Below, one piece after another: positions 1 through 14,881 of a DNA stretch of 64,000 nucleotides (position 1 is the stretch's first letter; the number at the start of each line of letters is the position of its first letter). Position numbers and translations under genes: made by a program. The stretch is from assembly GCF_900113015.1 (NCBI RefSeq), contig NZ_FONV01000002.1, positions 372,001 through 436,000 of the forward strand. Direction: 5' to 3'. Origin of the DNA: Actinoplanes philippinensis (lineage in GTDB: Bacteria; Actinomycetota; Actinomycetes; Mycobacteriales; Micromonosporaceae). The notes under the pieces were generated by a model. It was given only the letters and a program-made list of their open reading frames with translations, made no database searches and had not been told where the DNA came from.

Positions 1-206
1 TCGGCCAGGATGGCGACCGGCCGATCGGCCTGCTCAGCGGCGGCGCGAACCAGCTCGTACATCTCCCGGTGGTTTTCCCGGGTGTCGTGGCTGAAGTTCA
101 TCCGGGCCACGTTCATACCCGCTTCCACCAGGCCGAGCATGCGCTCCGGCGACTTGGTGGCGGGCCCCATCGTGCAGACGATCTTTGCGCGGCGTGTCAC
201 GGCCAT
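1..206 (-). CDS. pyk: Pyruvate kinase, N-terminal part (cut by window edge)
   Basis: Pyruvate kinase makes pyruvate and ATP from phosphoenolpyruvate and ADP, the last step of glycolysis. Only the first 68 or so residues lie in the window. The ATG is at 206 and the protein opens [17 protein letters not shown], followed by the conserved [11 protein letters not shown] segment whose Arg belongs to the active site. The family runs to about 475 residues, so most of the gene lies left of position 1. A purine-rich stretch (GGAGAAGG) a few bases upstream is a plausible ribosome binding site. Its upstream gap of about 450 bases separates it from the gltBD terminator, so it should have its own promoter. 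Confidence 0.93.
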   Translation of the reverse strand, partial: MAVTRRAKIVCTMGPATKSPERMLGLVEAGMNVARMNFSHDTRENHREMYELVRAAAEQADRPVAILA

Positions 207-709
207 CAGGCTAGTCCTTCTCCTGGGGCGGCCCGGCGGCCGACCCCCGTCATCGGCATGAACTGCGGGTGTCGACGGCGAGGTCAACCCGCGAGGTGTG
301 GCGGGGTGCGCTGCGTCGTCCGCGGGCTTCAGCGACCGCCGGTTCAGACTAGCGGTCCGCTCACGGCGGCCGACGGCACATGCCCCAACCCCATTTCGCG
401 GTACGGACCACACCTGCCACTGCCAGCGCAAAAGGCATCCGCGAGATCGATGTGAAGCGATGGGCCGACCGCCCGTGCACCGAACGACGGGCGGCCGGGG
501 CCGGCAGAGGCCGCCCGGATGGACGGGGCGGTTCGCGGCACCGGCCGTCCCACCGGGCCGATCACCGCGCCGCCACGCACCCCCATCGATCGACGAACGC
601 CATTGTGCTCCAGCCCCGGCAGCCGATTAACGCCCGTTTTGGTGACGACGGCCGGAAAAGCGCCGGGCCCGCCACCGGAAAGGTGACGGGCCCGGGCAGG
701 GAAAGCGGA
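207..709. other. Gap between pyk and gltD, no gene seen
   Basis: This stretch is upstream of pyk and downstream of gltD. It holds the gltBD terminator at its right end (656-696) and presumably the pyk promoter. A TAGTCT-like hexamer on the minus strand near 340-345 could be a -10 element, but no convincing -35 partner is visible. Open frames here run antisense into gltD and lack family resemblance. Confidence 0.5.
656..696 (-). terminator. Rho-independent terminator of gltBD
   Basis: A GC-rich stem is formed by 663-671 (CCGGGCCCG) with 687-695. After a one-base mismatch it continues as 673-676 with 682-685, around a GGAAA loop. On the minus strand the stem is followed by a TTTT run (659-656). 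It begins 14 bases after the gltD stop, as expected for the end of the gltB-gltD transcript. Confidence 0.8.
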
Positions 710-6725
<6,016 letters not shown>

Positions 6726-6787
6726 CGGGCCTCCTGTCGTCACTGGTGTTTCATTCTGAGGTCGGGACGACGTCGGCCCTGCAAAGT

Positions 6788-6808
6788 CTCTTGAGTCTAC
6801 GTTAAGAG
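6788..6808. promoter_or_regulatory. Imperfect inverted repeat upstream of gltB
   Basis: CTCTT at 6788-6792 and AAGAG at 6804-6808 form a short inverted repeat in the divergent 190-base region between gltB and the GNAT gene. It is a possible operator for nitrogen control of gltB. The arms are only 5 bases, so it may be chance. Confidence 0.2.
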
Positions 6809-6915
6809 CCTCTGATCTCCGCCAGATGCGGATTGATCACACCTCGTGCGATCACGCGCCGATCCGCGGACGAACTGAATAGCACAGCCGGTGCGAGGAC
6901 CGGTAGTCTCGCGCG

Positions 6916-7788
6916 ATGGCGCCAGCGGATTCCGACCTCTTCGACCGACTCGAGCGGTTCTACGACGCTTTGCCCCGACCCTGGACGCGAGCCGAAGAGA
7001 TCGGGTCTCTCGTTCTCTTCATCCGCGAGGGAGAGGGCTGGCCCTACTATGCCCGCCCGAGGCCGGGTTCGCACACCCCCTCGGCCGCCGACATCCTCGA
7101 CGTCCGGGCCCGCCAGCGCGAGCTCGGTCTGCCCGAGACCTTCGAATGGGTGCACGAGACCACCCCCGACCTGCTGGCCGTCGCCCGGTCCGCCGGCCTC
7201 GACGTGCTCCTCGCCCCGCTGCTCGTGCTCGACCCGGCGGCCCTCGTCCCCGACCTGCCGCTGCGCGACGCGGCCATCCGCTACCTCGACCCGGCCGCCG
7301 AGACGTTCGCCGACGACCTGCGGCACGCCCGCACCGTGGCGCGGCTCGGGTTCGGCGCTCCCGCGTACCAGGCGCCCCTCGAAGCGGCGGAGAAGACGCT
7401 GGTCATCGACGTCGCCGGGCCGGCCGAGCGGGACGCGGGCGCGGCCCTGACCGCCGAGGCCGTGCAGCAGGCCCGGGAGATGGCCGCCGGAGGCGACTAC
7501 CTGACCGCCGTGGCCGAGTCGCCGGTCGAGGGCATCCTCGCCACCGCCACCAGCCAGCGGCACGACGACGTGGCCGAGATCGTCGGGGTGGCCACGCTGC
7601 CGTCCGCGCGCCGCCGCGGCTACGCCTCGCAGCTCACCGCCACGATCGCCGGGCGGCTGCTGAACGAGGGCGTCAACCTGGCGTTCCTGTCCGCGGGCGA
7701 CGACGACGTGGCACGCCTCTACACCCGCGTCGGCTTCCGGCGGGTGGGCACGGCCTGCATCGCCGAACCGGCCGCCGCACCCCTCTAG
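6916..7788 (+). CDS. GNAT family N-acetyltransferase
   Basis: This 290-residue protein has an N-terminal region of about 140 residues without a recognised motif and a C-terminal GNAT acetyltransferase fold. The acetyl-CoA pyrophosphate loop is seen as RRRGYAS near residue 232, following IVGVATLPSA. The segment ARLYTRVGFRRVGTA near residue 270 is the usual last helix and strand. The substrate cannot be told. It is transcribed divergently from gltB and stands alone, with no partner gene on its strand. The ATG at 6916 fits the first conserved residues. Confidence 0.85.
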   Translation: MAPADSDLFDRLERFYDALPRPWTRAEEIGSLVLFIREGEGWPYYARPRPGSHTPSAADILDVRARQRELGLPETFEWVHETTPDLLAVARSAGLDVLLAPLLVLDPAALVPDLPLRDAAIRYLDPAAETFADDLRHARTVARLGFGAPAYQAPLEAAEKTLVIDVAGPAERDAGAALTAEAVQQAREMAAGGDYLTAVAESPVEGILATATSQRHDDVAEIVGVATLPSARRRGYASQLTATIAGRLLNEGVNLAFLSAGDDDVARLYTRVGFRRVGTACIAEPAAAPL

Positions 7789-8378
7789 GCAGGCGGCCCG
7801 GCGCCAGGTCAGCGATTCCTCACACTTCCCACATGATGGTACGCCGTAAGCACCGCTATGAGTTTGACCACTTACTTCTGACGGGTTCCCACGCCCACGA
7901 GCTGCACCGCACCCACGGCAAATGATCTTCACAAACAGGTGAACGAAAATGTGAGATCTCCCATCCACCCGTCCCGAACTCTGAACCTCCCCCTCGTCTC
8001 ACCCCTACCCCGCCGGTCCTCAGCGCTGCATCAGCCCGCCGATACAGCGCTGCCCGCCGGCCTGCTCAACCCAGCCAGCGGTCACGGCTGCAACGGCGCG
8101 CACGAAAGCGCTGAGGGCTGGCTGGGTTCAGGCGGGGGTGGCGGGAGCGAGCCCAGAACGGCGGGGGCTCGGAGGCGGGGCGGTGGGGTGAGCGGGACCA
8201 CCGCATTGGCCCGGCGGGGGCGGGCGGCCTGGAGCAGGGACTGCGTTGTGCGGGAACCGGCGGGGCGGGAATGGTGCGGTTGTGTGCGGTTACGTGCGTA
8301 CCAAAGCAATGGCACCGTTGAATTCGCGCATTGCCGGAAGTGAACGGACCACCGGGACCGGATTTGTATTTTCGAGGG
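7789..8378. other. 590-base gap between convergent genes, structured
   Basis: This gap lies between the ends of the GNAT gene and the monooxygenase gene. It holds a 29-codon open frame at 7836-7925 (MVRRKHRYEF...) that contains a TTA leucine codon and has no visible ribosome binding site. It also holds a long inverted repeat at 8068-8128. The left half is markedly less GC-rich than the genes around it. No known family is recognised. Confidence 0.4.
8068..8128. repeat. 12-bp inverted repeat, possible bidirectional terminator
   Basis: AACCCAGCCAGC at 8068-8079 is the exact reverse complement of 8117-8128. A shorter outer pair (CCTG at 8061-8064 with CAGG at 8129-8132) extends the stem past a small bulge. 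The 37-base loop and the place between two convergent genes fit a terminator or other structured transcript end. Confidence 0.5.
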
Positions 8379-9566
8379 CTATTCCGGGGGGATCCAGTCG
8401 GCGGAGGGGTCGAGCGAACGGGCCAGCAGGCGCGGGCGCATGTGGTTGAGCGCGGCGTCGCGGGCGCGGAGGGCGAGGCGGCCGCGGGCCTGGACGACCG
8501 CGGACATCCGCCGGTTCTGGCGGACGACGGTGGTGGTGCGCGGGCGGCGCAGGCGGCTGTAGGTCTCGACGGCGGTGGTGAGCGCGGGGCCCGGTTCGGT
8601 GTCGGCGACCAGGGAACGCAGCGTCGCCACATCCTCGAAGGCCAGGCACGCGCCCTGGCCCAGATGGTGTGGCATGGCGTGGGCGGCGTCGCCGACCAGG
8701 ACCACGCCGCCCGGACCGGACGGGAAACCGTAGGCGCGCGGGAGGGGGCGCAGCTCGCGGACGCCCTGCGGGACCAGGTCCTCGGGGCGGGTGGCGTCGA
8801 GGAGCGCGCCGACCGGCTCGTGCCAGCCGGAGAACCAGCGGCGCAACAGGGCCAGCTGGGTGGCGGGGGCCTCGGGACGGGCCGCGCCGGCCGCCGTGGC
8901 CACCCAGTAGACGCCGCCGCGGCCGGCCGCGTGGTCGCCGAGCGGGATCGCCACGAACCGGTAACCGGCGCCGAGCGTCTCGCCGCCGACGCAGCGGTCG
9001 CCGTCGAGGCGCGGGACCCGGAAAGCGGGGATGACCGCCTGCCAGGCGGCGAAGCCGGAGCCGACCGCCACCGACTCGGGGGCGACTGCGGCGCGCACCC
9101 GGCTGTCGATGCCGTCCGCGCCGACCAGCAGGTCCGTTTCGATAGTGGTACGCCCGTCGCTGATCACCGGCCGGCTCCGCAGCCCGGTGCGGATCGTCGT
9201 CGCCTCGAACCCGGTGCGGATCTCCACCTCGCCGAGGCCCGCGACCAGCGCGTCGTACACGTCCTCCAGGTGGGCGGCCGCCGGTGACGCGCCCGTGCCG
9301 GAGCGGGCACGCGGCGCCACCAGCCACTGCCCGTCCGGGCGCCGGACCCCGCCGTCGGGCAGCGGTGACGCGATCGCCGTCCAGCCGCCCTCCGGATCGA
9401 GGGACTGGAGCGCACGCAGGCCGTTGGGCCAGAGCACCACCGCTGTCGGTGGCGCGGCGACCCGCTCGGCGCGCTCCAGGACGGTCACCCGCCAGCCGGA
9501 ACGCGACAGCGCGCCCGCGGCGGCCAGGCCGGCCATCCCCGCGCCCACCACCACGGCCGTGCGCAT
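8379..9566 (-). CDS. FAD-dependent monooxygenase (PHBH/UbiH type)
   Basis: This 395-residue flavoprotein belongs to the class A hydroxylases, which use NAD(P)H and O2 to hydroxylate small, often aromatic, substrates. The three family motifs are present: GAGMAGLAAAGALSRSGW at residues 8-25 for the ADP part of FAD, the DG motif in GADGIDSRVRAA near 155, and the GD motif in VVLVGDAAHAMPHHLGQG near 295. The substrate cannot be told. No other oxidative catabolism genes are nearby. Its stop region and the next gene, lgt, are on the same strand with a 4-base gap, so the two may be co-transcribed by accident of position. Confidence 0.9.
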   Translation of the reverse strand: MRTAVVVGAGMAGLAAAGALSRSGWRVTVLERAERVAAPPTAVVLWPNGLRALQSLDPEGGWTAIASPLPDGGVRRPDGQWLVAPRARSGTGASPAAAHLEDVYDALVAGLGEVEIRTGFEATTIRTGLRSRPVISDGRTTIETDLLVGADGIDSRVRAAVAPESVAVGSGFAAWQAVIPAFRVPRLDGDRCVGGETLGAGYRFVAIPLGDHAAGRGGVYWVATAAGAARPEAPATQLALLRRWFSGWHEPVGALLDATRPEDLVPQGVRELRPLPRAYGFPSGPGGVVLVGDAAHAMPHHLGQGACLAFEDVATLRSLVADTEPGPALTTAVETYSRLRRPRTTTVVRQNRRMSAVVQARGRLALRARDAALNHMRPRLLARSLDPSADWIPPE

Positions 9567-9570
9567 GGGA

Positions 9571-10689
9571 TCAGTCCTTGTCGGCGGGTTTGTCGGCGGA
9601 GTCGTCGGCCTCGCCGTCGCCGGCGGACCCGGCCGACACCGGCGCGGGCTCGGGCTCCGGCTCGGCGGCCTTCTCCTCCTCCGGCAGGGCGCCCGACTTC
9701 TGATACTCCACGAACTGCTCCTCGGTGACCAGCCGGTACGCCACCGGGGGCTTGCGCTCGGCGGTCTTGCCGGCGGCGGTCACGTCCACCTGCGAGACGT
9801 CACTGTCGGCGTCGGCGGCGGCCGGCTCGGCGACGGTGTCCGGGCCGTCGATCGGCACCACGTAGCCGCGCGGGCCCTTCACCATGAAGAAGTAGATCGC
9901 CGCGCCCAGGAAGACGAGGATCGAGGTGTAGACGTTGAGCCGGATGCCGAAGAAGTGCGTCGCGGTGTCCTCACGCAGGATCTCGATCCAGAAGCGGCCG
10001 ACCGTGTAGGCCATCACGTAGAGCGCGAAGGCCCGGCCCCGGCCGAACTTGAACTTCCGGTCCAGCAGCCAGACGAACAGGGCGACACCCAGGTTCCACA
10101 CCAGCTCGTAGAGGAACGTCGGGTGGTAGAGGTCGGGACGGGTCACCGGCTCACCGTCGATCATCACGGCGTGGCCCGGGTTCGACGGGTCCATCTCGTG
10201 CACCTCGAGGCCCCACGGAACGGTGGTGACGCCGCCGTACAGCTCGTTGTTGAACCAGTTGCCGAGACGGCCGATCGCCTGCGCCACCGGCAGGCCCGGG
10301 GCCAGCGAGTCGGCCACCACACTCAGCGGGATGCCGATCTGCCGGGCCGCGATGAGCGCGCCGACCGCGCCACCCGCGACCGCGCCCCAGATGCCGAGGC
10401 CGCCCTCCCAGATGAAGAACGCCTTGACCGGGCTGCCGCCCTCACCGAAGTAGTCCTGCGGCGACGTGATCACGTGATAGATCCGGGCGCCGATGATGCC
10501 GAACGGCACCGCCCACACCACGATGTCGAGCGACACCCACGGCGCCGCCCCGCGATGGCGCAGCCGCTGCTCCAGGATCAGCGTCGCGGCGACCATGCCG
10601 AGGATGATGCAGAGGGCGTAGGCGCGAATCGGAAACCCGAGCACATGCCACACCGACTCGGTGGGACTGGGGATGGCGGCGATTATCAC
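9571..10689 (-). CDS. lgt: Prolipoprotein diacylglyceryl transferase
   Basis: Lgt is an integral membrane enzyme that moves diacylglycerol from phosphatidylglycerol to the lipobox cysteine of prolipoproteins. It acts just before LspA, which is also encoded in this window (51094-51627). Several transmembrane helices are visible, and the family signature appears as IGRLGNWFNNELYG near residues 140-153. The last 100 or so residues are a charged, Pro/Glu-rich cytoplasmic tail common in actinobacterial Lgt. The frame opens further to a GTG at 10737, but that codon lies inside the trpA hairpin. The GTG at 10689 (VIIAAIPSPTESVW) matches where family members begin. Confidence 0.93.
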   Translation of the reverse strand: MIIAAIPSPTESVWHVLGFPIRAYALCIILGMVAATLILEQRLRHRGAAPWVSLDIVVWAVPFGIIGARIYHVITSPQDYFGEGGSPVKAFFIWEGGLGIWGAVAGGAVGALIAARQIGIPLSVVADSLAPGLPVAQAIGRLGNWFNNELYGGVTTVPWGLEVHEMDPSNPGHAVMIDGEPVTRPDLYHPTFLYELVWNLGVALFVWLLDRKFKFGRGRAFALYVMAYTVGRFWIEILREDTATHFFGIRLNVYTSILVFLGAAIYFFMVKGPRGYVVPIDGPDTVAEPAAADADSDVSQVDVTAAGKTAERKPPVAYRLVTEEQFVEYQKSGALPEEEKAAEPEPEPAPVSAGSAGDGEADDSADKPADKD

Positions 10690-10731
10690 GGGTGCACACG
10701 CTACCGTCGCGCGGTCGATCTGTGATGCCCA

Positions 10732-10759
10732 GGGCACCGGCTGAAATCAGCCGGTGCCC
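10732..10759 (-). terminator. Hairpin after trpA
   Basis: GGGCACCGGCTGA (10732-10744) and its exact complement (10747-10759) form a 13-bp palindrome around AA, five bases past the trpA stop. There is no U-run, as is common for actinobacterial hairpins. It closes the trp transcript before lgt. Confidence 0.75.
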
Positions 10760-10764
10760 GGTTG

Positions 10765-11562
10765 TTATCTGCGGCGGACGCCGTCCGCGAGCTCGGCGCT
10801 CAGGGCGCGCAGATTGTCGAGCCCGGAGGTACGGTCGTCGGCCTCCAGCACGCAGCGGATCAGCGCGCTGCCGACGATCACGCCGTCAGCGAACGCGGCC
10901 ACCTCGGCGGCCTGCTGCCCGTTGCCGACGCCCAGGCCCACGCCGATTGGCATCTCCGGGTCGATCGCCCGGATCCGCTGGACCAGCTCGGGAGCCTGCG
11001 ACGACACGCTCTTCCGGGCGCCGGTGACACCCATCAGCGCGGTCGCGTAGACGAAGCCCCGGCAGTTGGCCAGGGTCATCGCGATCCGCTCGTCGGTGGA
11101 GCTCGGGGCGACCAGGAATGTCCGGTCGATCCGGTGCGCGTCGGCGGCGGCGATCCACTCGGCCGCCTCGTCCGGGATCAGGTCGGGCGTGATCAGGCCG
11201 GTCGCGCCGGCCGCGGCCAGGTCGCGGGCGAACGCGTCGACACCGTACTTCTCGATCGGGTTCCAGTAGGTCATCAGCACGACCGTGGCGCCCGCCGACG
11301 AGACCGCGTCGATGATCTTCAGGGTGTCCCGGGTACGGACGCCGTTGGCCAGCGCGATGTCGCTCGCCTTCTGGATCACCGGGCCGTCCATCACCGGATC
11401 GGAGTACGGAAGCTCGACCTCGATCACGTCACAGCCGGCCTCGTGCATCGCGATCATCTGCTCGATGCTGTGGTCGACCGTCGGGAAACCGGCCGGCATG
11501 CAGCCGACGAGCACCGACCGGTTCTCCGCCTTCGCCTTGGCGAACGTCTCCGCGATGCTCAC
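10765..11562 (-). CDS. trpA: Tryptophan synthase alpha chain
   Basis: TrpA cleaves indole-3-glycerol phosphate to indole and glyceraldehyde 3-phosphate and channels indole to TrpB. This 265-residue TIM barrel shows the catalytic Glu and Asp region as [16 protein letters not shown] (about residues 46-61) and the phosphate-binding segments GLGVGNG and ADGVIVGSA near the C-terminus. The GTG start overlaps the trpB stop in GTGA, so the two are translationally coupled. Length is normal. Confidence 0.97.
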   Translation of the reverse strand: MSIAETFAKAKAENRSVLVGCMPAGFPTVDHSIEQMIAMHEAGCDVIEVELPYSDPVMDGPVIQKASDIALANGVRTRDTLKIIDAVSSAGATVVLMTYWNPIEKYGVDAFARDLAAAGATGLITPDLIPDEAAEWIAAADAHRIDRTFLVAPSSTDERIAMTLANCRGFVYATALMGVTGARKSVSSQAPELVQRIRAIDPEMPIGVGLGVGNGQQAAEVAAFADGVIVGSALIRCVLEADDRTSGLDNLRALSAELADGVRRR

Positions 11563-12800
11563 GTGTTCTCCCCCGGGACGACCGTCTCGACCTGATCGAG
11601 GATGCCGAAGTAGGCCCCCGCGGTGTGCACGTCCTTGTCACCGCGCCCGGACAGGTTGATCACGATCGTCGGTGTCCGGCCGAGCTCCTCGCGCAGGCGC
11701 GGGGCGATCTTCGCGGCGCCGGCGAGAGCGTGCGAGCTCTCGATCGCCGGGATGATCCCCTCGGTCCGGCAGAGCAGCTGGAACGCGGCCATCGCCTCGG
11801 CGTCGGTCACCGGCTCGTAGACCGCCCGGCCGGTGTCGTGCAGCCAGGCGTGCTCCGGGCCGACGCCCGGGTAGTCCAGGCCGGCCGAGATCGAGTGCGA
11901 CTCGATGGTCTGGCCGTCGTCGTCCTGCAGCAGATAGGTGCGGTTGCCGTGCAGCACACCGACTGAGCCACCGGTGATCGACGCCGCGTGCCGGCCGGTC
12001 TCCACGCCGTCGCCGCCGGCCTCGAAACCGTACAGCCGGACGCCCTCGTCGGGCACGAACGCGTGGAAGATGCCGATCGCGTTGGACCCGCCGCCCACGC
12101 ACGCGGCCACCGCGTCCGGCAGGCGGCCGAGCTGCTCCAGGCACTGGGCCCGGGCCTCGACGCCGATGCCGCCGACGAAGTCGCGCACCAGCTCCGGGAA
12201 CGGATGCGGGCCGGCCGCGGTCCCGAGGAGGTAGTGGGTGGTCTCGACGGTGGAGACCCAGTCCCGCAACGCCTCGTTCAGAGCGTCCTTGAGGGTACGG
12301 GAACCGTTCGTCACCGGGACCACCGTCGCCCCGAGCATCCGCATCCGGGCCACGTTCAGCGCCTGACGCTGGGTGTCGGTCTCGCCCATGTAGACGACGC
12401 ACTCCAGGTCGAGCAGGGCCGCAGCGGTCGCGCTGGCGACACCGTGCTGACCGGCGCCGGTCTCGGCGATCACCCGCGGCTTGCCCATCCGCTTGGCGAG
12501 CAGCGCCTGCCCCAGCACGTTGCGCACCTTATGGGCGCCGGTGTGGTTCAGGTCCTCCCGCTTCAGCAGGATCTCCGCGCCCAGGGCCTCGGACAGCCGG
12601 GTCGCCCGGTAGAGCAGCGACGGCACGCCCGCATAGTTGAGCAGCAGGTCCTGGAACTGTGCCTGGAACTCCGGGTCCTGTTTCGCCGACCGGTACGCCG
12701 CGTCCAGCTCGTCGAGGGCCTTGATCAGCGCCTCGGGCACGAACCGTCCGCCGTACCGGCCGAAGTGGCCGGCCAGGTCCGGCAACGTGGGGGCGCTCAC
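11559..12800 (-). CDS. trpB: Tryptophan synthase beta chain
   Basis: TrpB is the PLP enzyme that joins indole and serine to give tryptophan. The 413-residue protein carries the PLP lysine in [13 protein letters not shown] near residue 90, the phosphate-binding GGGSNAIG near 234, and the C-terminal [10 protein letters not shown]. It belongs to the TrpB1 class that pairs with TrpA. It overlaps trpC upstream and trpA downstream by 4 bases each. Confidence 0.97.
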   Translation of the reverse strand: MSAPTLPDLAGHFGRYGGRFVPEALIKALDELDAAYRSAKQDPEFQAQFQDLLLNYAGVPSLLYRATRLSEALGAEILLKREDLNHTGAHKVRNVLGQALLAKRMGKPRVIAETGAGQHGVASATAAALLDLECVVYMGETDTQRQALNVARMRMLGATVVPVTNGSRTLKDALNEALRDWVSTVETTHYLLGTAAGPHPFPELVRDFVGGIGVEARAQCLEQLGRLPDAVAACVGGGSNAIGIFHAFVPDEGVRLYGFEAGGDGVETGRHAASITGGSVGVLHGNRTYLLQDDDGQTIESHSISAGLDYPGVGPEHAWLHDTGRAVYEPVTDAEAMAAFQLLCRTEGIIPAIESSHALAGAAKIAPRLREELGRTPTIVINLSGRGDKDVHTAGAYFGILDQVETVVPGENT

Positions 12801-13663
12801 CGCACGGGCCTCGGCGTCGCCGGGTGGTTGCCGGCGTTGACCAGCTCGGCCACCGCGTCACGCGGCGACTTCTGGGTCACCAGGCCCTCACCGACCAGGA
12901 CCGCGTCAGCGCCCGCCGACGCATACCGGATCAGGTCGTGCGGGCCGCGCACACCGGACTCGGCGATCTTCACGACGCTCTGCGGGAGGCCGGGGGCGAT
13001 CCGCTCGAAGACCGACCGGTCCACCTCGAGGGTACGCAGGTCGCGGGCGTTCACCCCGATGACCTTCGCGTTCGCCTCGAGCGCCCGGTCCGCCTCCTCC
13101 TCGTTGTGCACCTCGACGAGGGCGGTCATGCCCAGCGACTCGATGCGCTCGAGGAGGCCGACCAGCACGTTCTGCTCGAGGGCCGCGACGATCAGCAGCA
13201 CCAGGTCGGCGCCGTGGGCGCGGGCCTCGTGGACCTGGTAGCTGGAGACCACGAAGTCCTTGCGCAGCACCGGGATCTTCACGGCGGCGCGCACCGCGGC
13301 GAGATCGTCCAGCGAGCCGCCGAACCACCGGCCCTCGGTGAGGACGCTGATGCACCGGGCGCCGCCCTGCGCATACTCCCCCGCCAGCTCGGCCGGGTCG
13401 GGGATGTCGGCGATCGCGCCCTTGGACGGCGACGCCCGCTTCACTTCGGCGATCACCGCCACGCCGGGCTTGCGCAACGCGGCGTACGCGTCGATCGCGG
13501 GCGGGGCCGCCGCGGCGAGCTCCCGCACCCGCTCGAGAGGCACCTGTGCCTGCCGCGCCGCCACGTCCTCACGGACGCCGGCGAGGATCTCCTCGAGAAC
13601 GTTCTGCTTTGCCGCTCCGCCAGCGGGTCCGCCGGTGCCCGCTTCCGCCTGATCGGATGTCAC
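12797..13663 (-). CDS. trpC: Indole-3-glycerol phosphate synthase
   Basis: TrpC closes the indole ring from CdRP. The 288-residue barrel has the catalytic segments [27 protein letters not shown] and the C-terminal [14 protein letters not shown] set the start at GTG 13663 (VTSDQAEAG), because GAGAGGGGAG stands 7 bases upstream. The frame stays open to 13750, but that part is not conserved and crosses a 5' hairpin. It heads the trpC-trpB-trpA unit. No trpF partner is fused or adjacent; see priA. Confidence 0.95.
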   Translation of the reverse strand: MTSDQAEAGTGGPAGGAAKQNVLEEILAGVREDVAARQAQVPLERVRELAAAAPPAIDAYAALRKPGVAVIAEVKRASPSKGAIADIPDPAELAGEYAQGGARCISVLTEGRWFGGSLDDLAAVRAAVKIPVLRKDFVVSSYQVHEARAHGADLVLLIVAALEQNVLVGLLERIESLGMTALVEVHNEEEADRALEANAKVIGVNARDLRTLEVDRSVFERIAPGLPQSVVKIAESGVRGPHDLIRYASAGADAVLVGEGLVTQKSPRDAVAELVNAGNHPATPRPVR

Positions 13664-13679
13664 GTAATGACTCCCCTCT

Positions 13680-13718
13680 CCGGGTGTCTTCGGCCCGATG
13701 CTAGGAGGTGACACCCGG
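13680..13718 (-). promoter_or_regulatory. Hairpin in the trpC leader
   Basis: CCGGGTGTC at 13680-13688 pairs with GACACCCGG at 13710-13718. On the trpC mRNA its loop begins with CACCTCCT, an exact anti-Shine-Dalgarno sequence, and the hairpin ends 16 bases before the start codon. It could mask or compete for the GGGGAG ribosome binding site. No Trp-rich leader peptide was found. Confidence 0.4.
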
Positions 13719-13872
13719 TGACGGGGGGCCGGGGGTATGGCGCGCCTCACGGAATGGACTGCGGCATAATGCCTGGCTGCCCGTCGAGGATGTCTCCTCG
13801 CTCACATCGCGCGAGCAGTGCTCAGGCCGCTGTGCAGGGGGACCTCCCCCGTTCGGCCGATACCACGCCGCG

Positions 13873-13904
13873 TTGACACGGGTGTCACCGTGCGGAAATA
13901 CGAC
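13873..13904 (+). promoter_or_regulatory. Candidate promoter of the 89-aa gene
   Basis: A TTGACA hexamer at 13873-13878 is followed after 17-20 bases by AT-richer hexamers (AATACG or TACGAC). It lies about 90 bases before the ATG at 13988. TGACAC/GTGTCA arms at 13874-13887 overlap the -35 and could bind a dimeric regulator. Confidence 0.35.
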
Positions 13905-13987
13905 TCCACCATCATGTGACTCGGGCAGACTTGTCCCGGCGTCCAGTACGCCGTCAGCCAGCCGGACGATATTGCGGAGTCGACCTC

Positions 13988-14257
13988 ATGGCCACTGAGT
14001 TAACCCAGCCGATGAATTTCGCCGTCGTGTCCCGAGTTCTCGTCTCGGTGGCCGCCGAGGTCGCCACGGGCGTCCAGCGGGCGGTCGTCGGTTCGGACAA
14101 CGTGCGGACCGCGCGGGAGAACGCGTGGGACGCCATCCAGGCCGACCGGGCACGGGCCGCCGCCCGCGCCGAGACGGCCCGCGCGGTCGCCGCGATGATC
14201 GCGGTCGCTCCGGCCGGCCGCCGTCGCGCCAAGCCGCTGACCAGCGCTCACCGGTAA
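13988..14257 (+). CDS. Small Ala/Arg-rich protein of unknown function
   Basis: This 89-residue protein is transcribed against the flanking trp genes. Codon third positions are strongly GC, as in its neighbours, which supports it being real. It starts MATELTQPMNFAVVSR at the ATG 13988, with a weak GCGGAG upstream. The body is a predicted amphipathic helix rich in Ala, Arg and Glu (about residues 10-75), ending in a basic tail. No membrane span or family motif is recognised. The frame opens upstream to 13916 without conserved-looking sequence. Confidence 0.65.
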   Translation: MATELTQPMNFAVVSRVLVSVAAEVATGVQRAVVGSDNVRTARENAWDAIQADRARAAARAETARAVAAMIAVAPAGRRRAKPLTSAHR

Positions 14258-14344
14258 GGCGCAGAACACGACCGGGCAGCCCGCGACCGACCGGGCCGCC
14301 TGAGGACCACCCGGCTGAGGACGACCGGCCGGCCCGGCACGGGC

Positions 14345-14881
14345 TCAGCGCGCGGTCGGGTCCTCGCCACGGTCCAGCGCATCCCAGAGGTCCCGGCCCG
14401 AGGACGACACGTCCTGGCCCGGGAACGGCTCGCTGGAGGCCGCAGCGGCCGGGCGCCGCTCGTACCGCGAGGACATCGCCGACCAGAGGTGACCGTGCCG
14501 CGCGGCGAGCACGCCGGCCACCGTCACCGCCGCGCCGCCGCAGACGCAGGCGATCGGCCAGACCGGGCTCGCCGAGCCCGGGTCGAGGCCGGCCCGGGCG
14601 ACGATCGCGCCGACCGCGACGCTCACGCCGGTCAGGGCCAGCACCACGCCCAGCAGCCGCCGGGCCCGGCCGCGGGTCGCCAGCAGGGCCCCGGTGGCGG
14701 CGAGCGCGACGACCGCCACGCCGATCAGCCACGGCTGGGCGTCGGCGCCGGTCTGCACAGTCCGCAGATCCGACAAACCGGGCCGCTGCTCGACGTCGAC
14801 GGCCCACTCCCGGGTCGCCGCGAGGAGCGCCAGCCCACCGCCGGCCAGGCCGGCCAGGACAGCCTGAGGATACGTCCTCAT
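14345..14881 (-). CDS. Trp biosynthesis-associated membrane protein (TIGR02234)
   Basis: This 178-residue protein has four predicted membrane helices. The first is near the N-terminus (AVLAGLAGGGLALLAA), two lie around residues 52-95 and the last around 108-128. It ends in the family's C-terminal motif DLWDALDRGEDPT. Proteins of this family sit between trpE and trpC in actinobacteria. Their role is not established. Its ATG overlaps the trpE stop in ATGA, so it is co-translated with trpE. Confidence 0.9.
   Translation of the reverse strand: MRTYPQAVLAGLAGGGLALLAATREWAVDVEQRPGLSDLRTVQTGADAQPWLIGVAVVALAATGALLATRGRARRLLGVVLALTGVSVAVGAIVARAGLDPGSASPVWPIACVCGGAAVTVAGVLAARHGHLWSAMSSRYERRPAAAASSEPFPGQDVSSSGRDLWDALDRGEDPTAR

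Noticed and set aside
13664..13987. Trp attenuator leader peptide before trpC
   Set aside because: No short frame with adjacent Trp codons and a following terminator/antiterminator pair could be found.
13708..13998. Small plus-strand gene behind the AGGAGGTG at 13703
   Set aside because: Frames following it use rare codons and lack bias; the AGGAGGTG is better explained as part of the trpC leader hairpin on the other strand.
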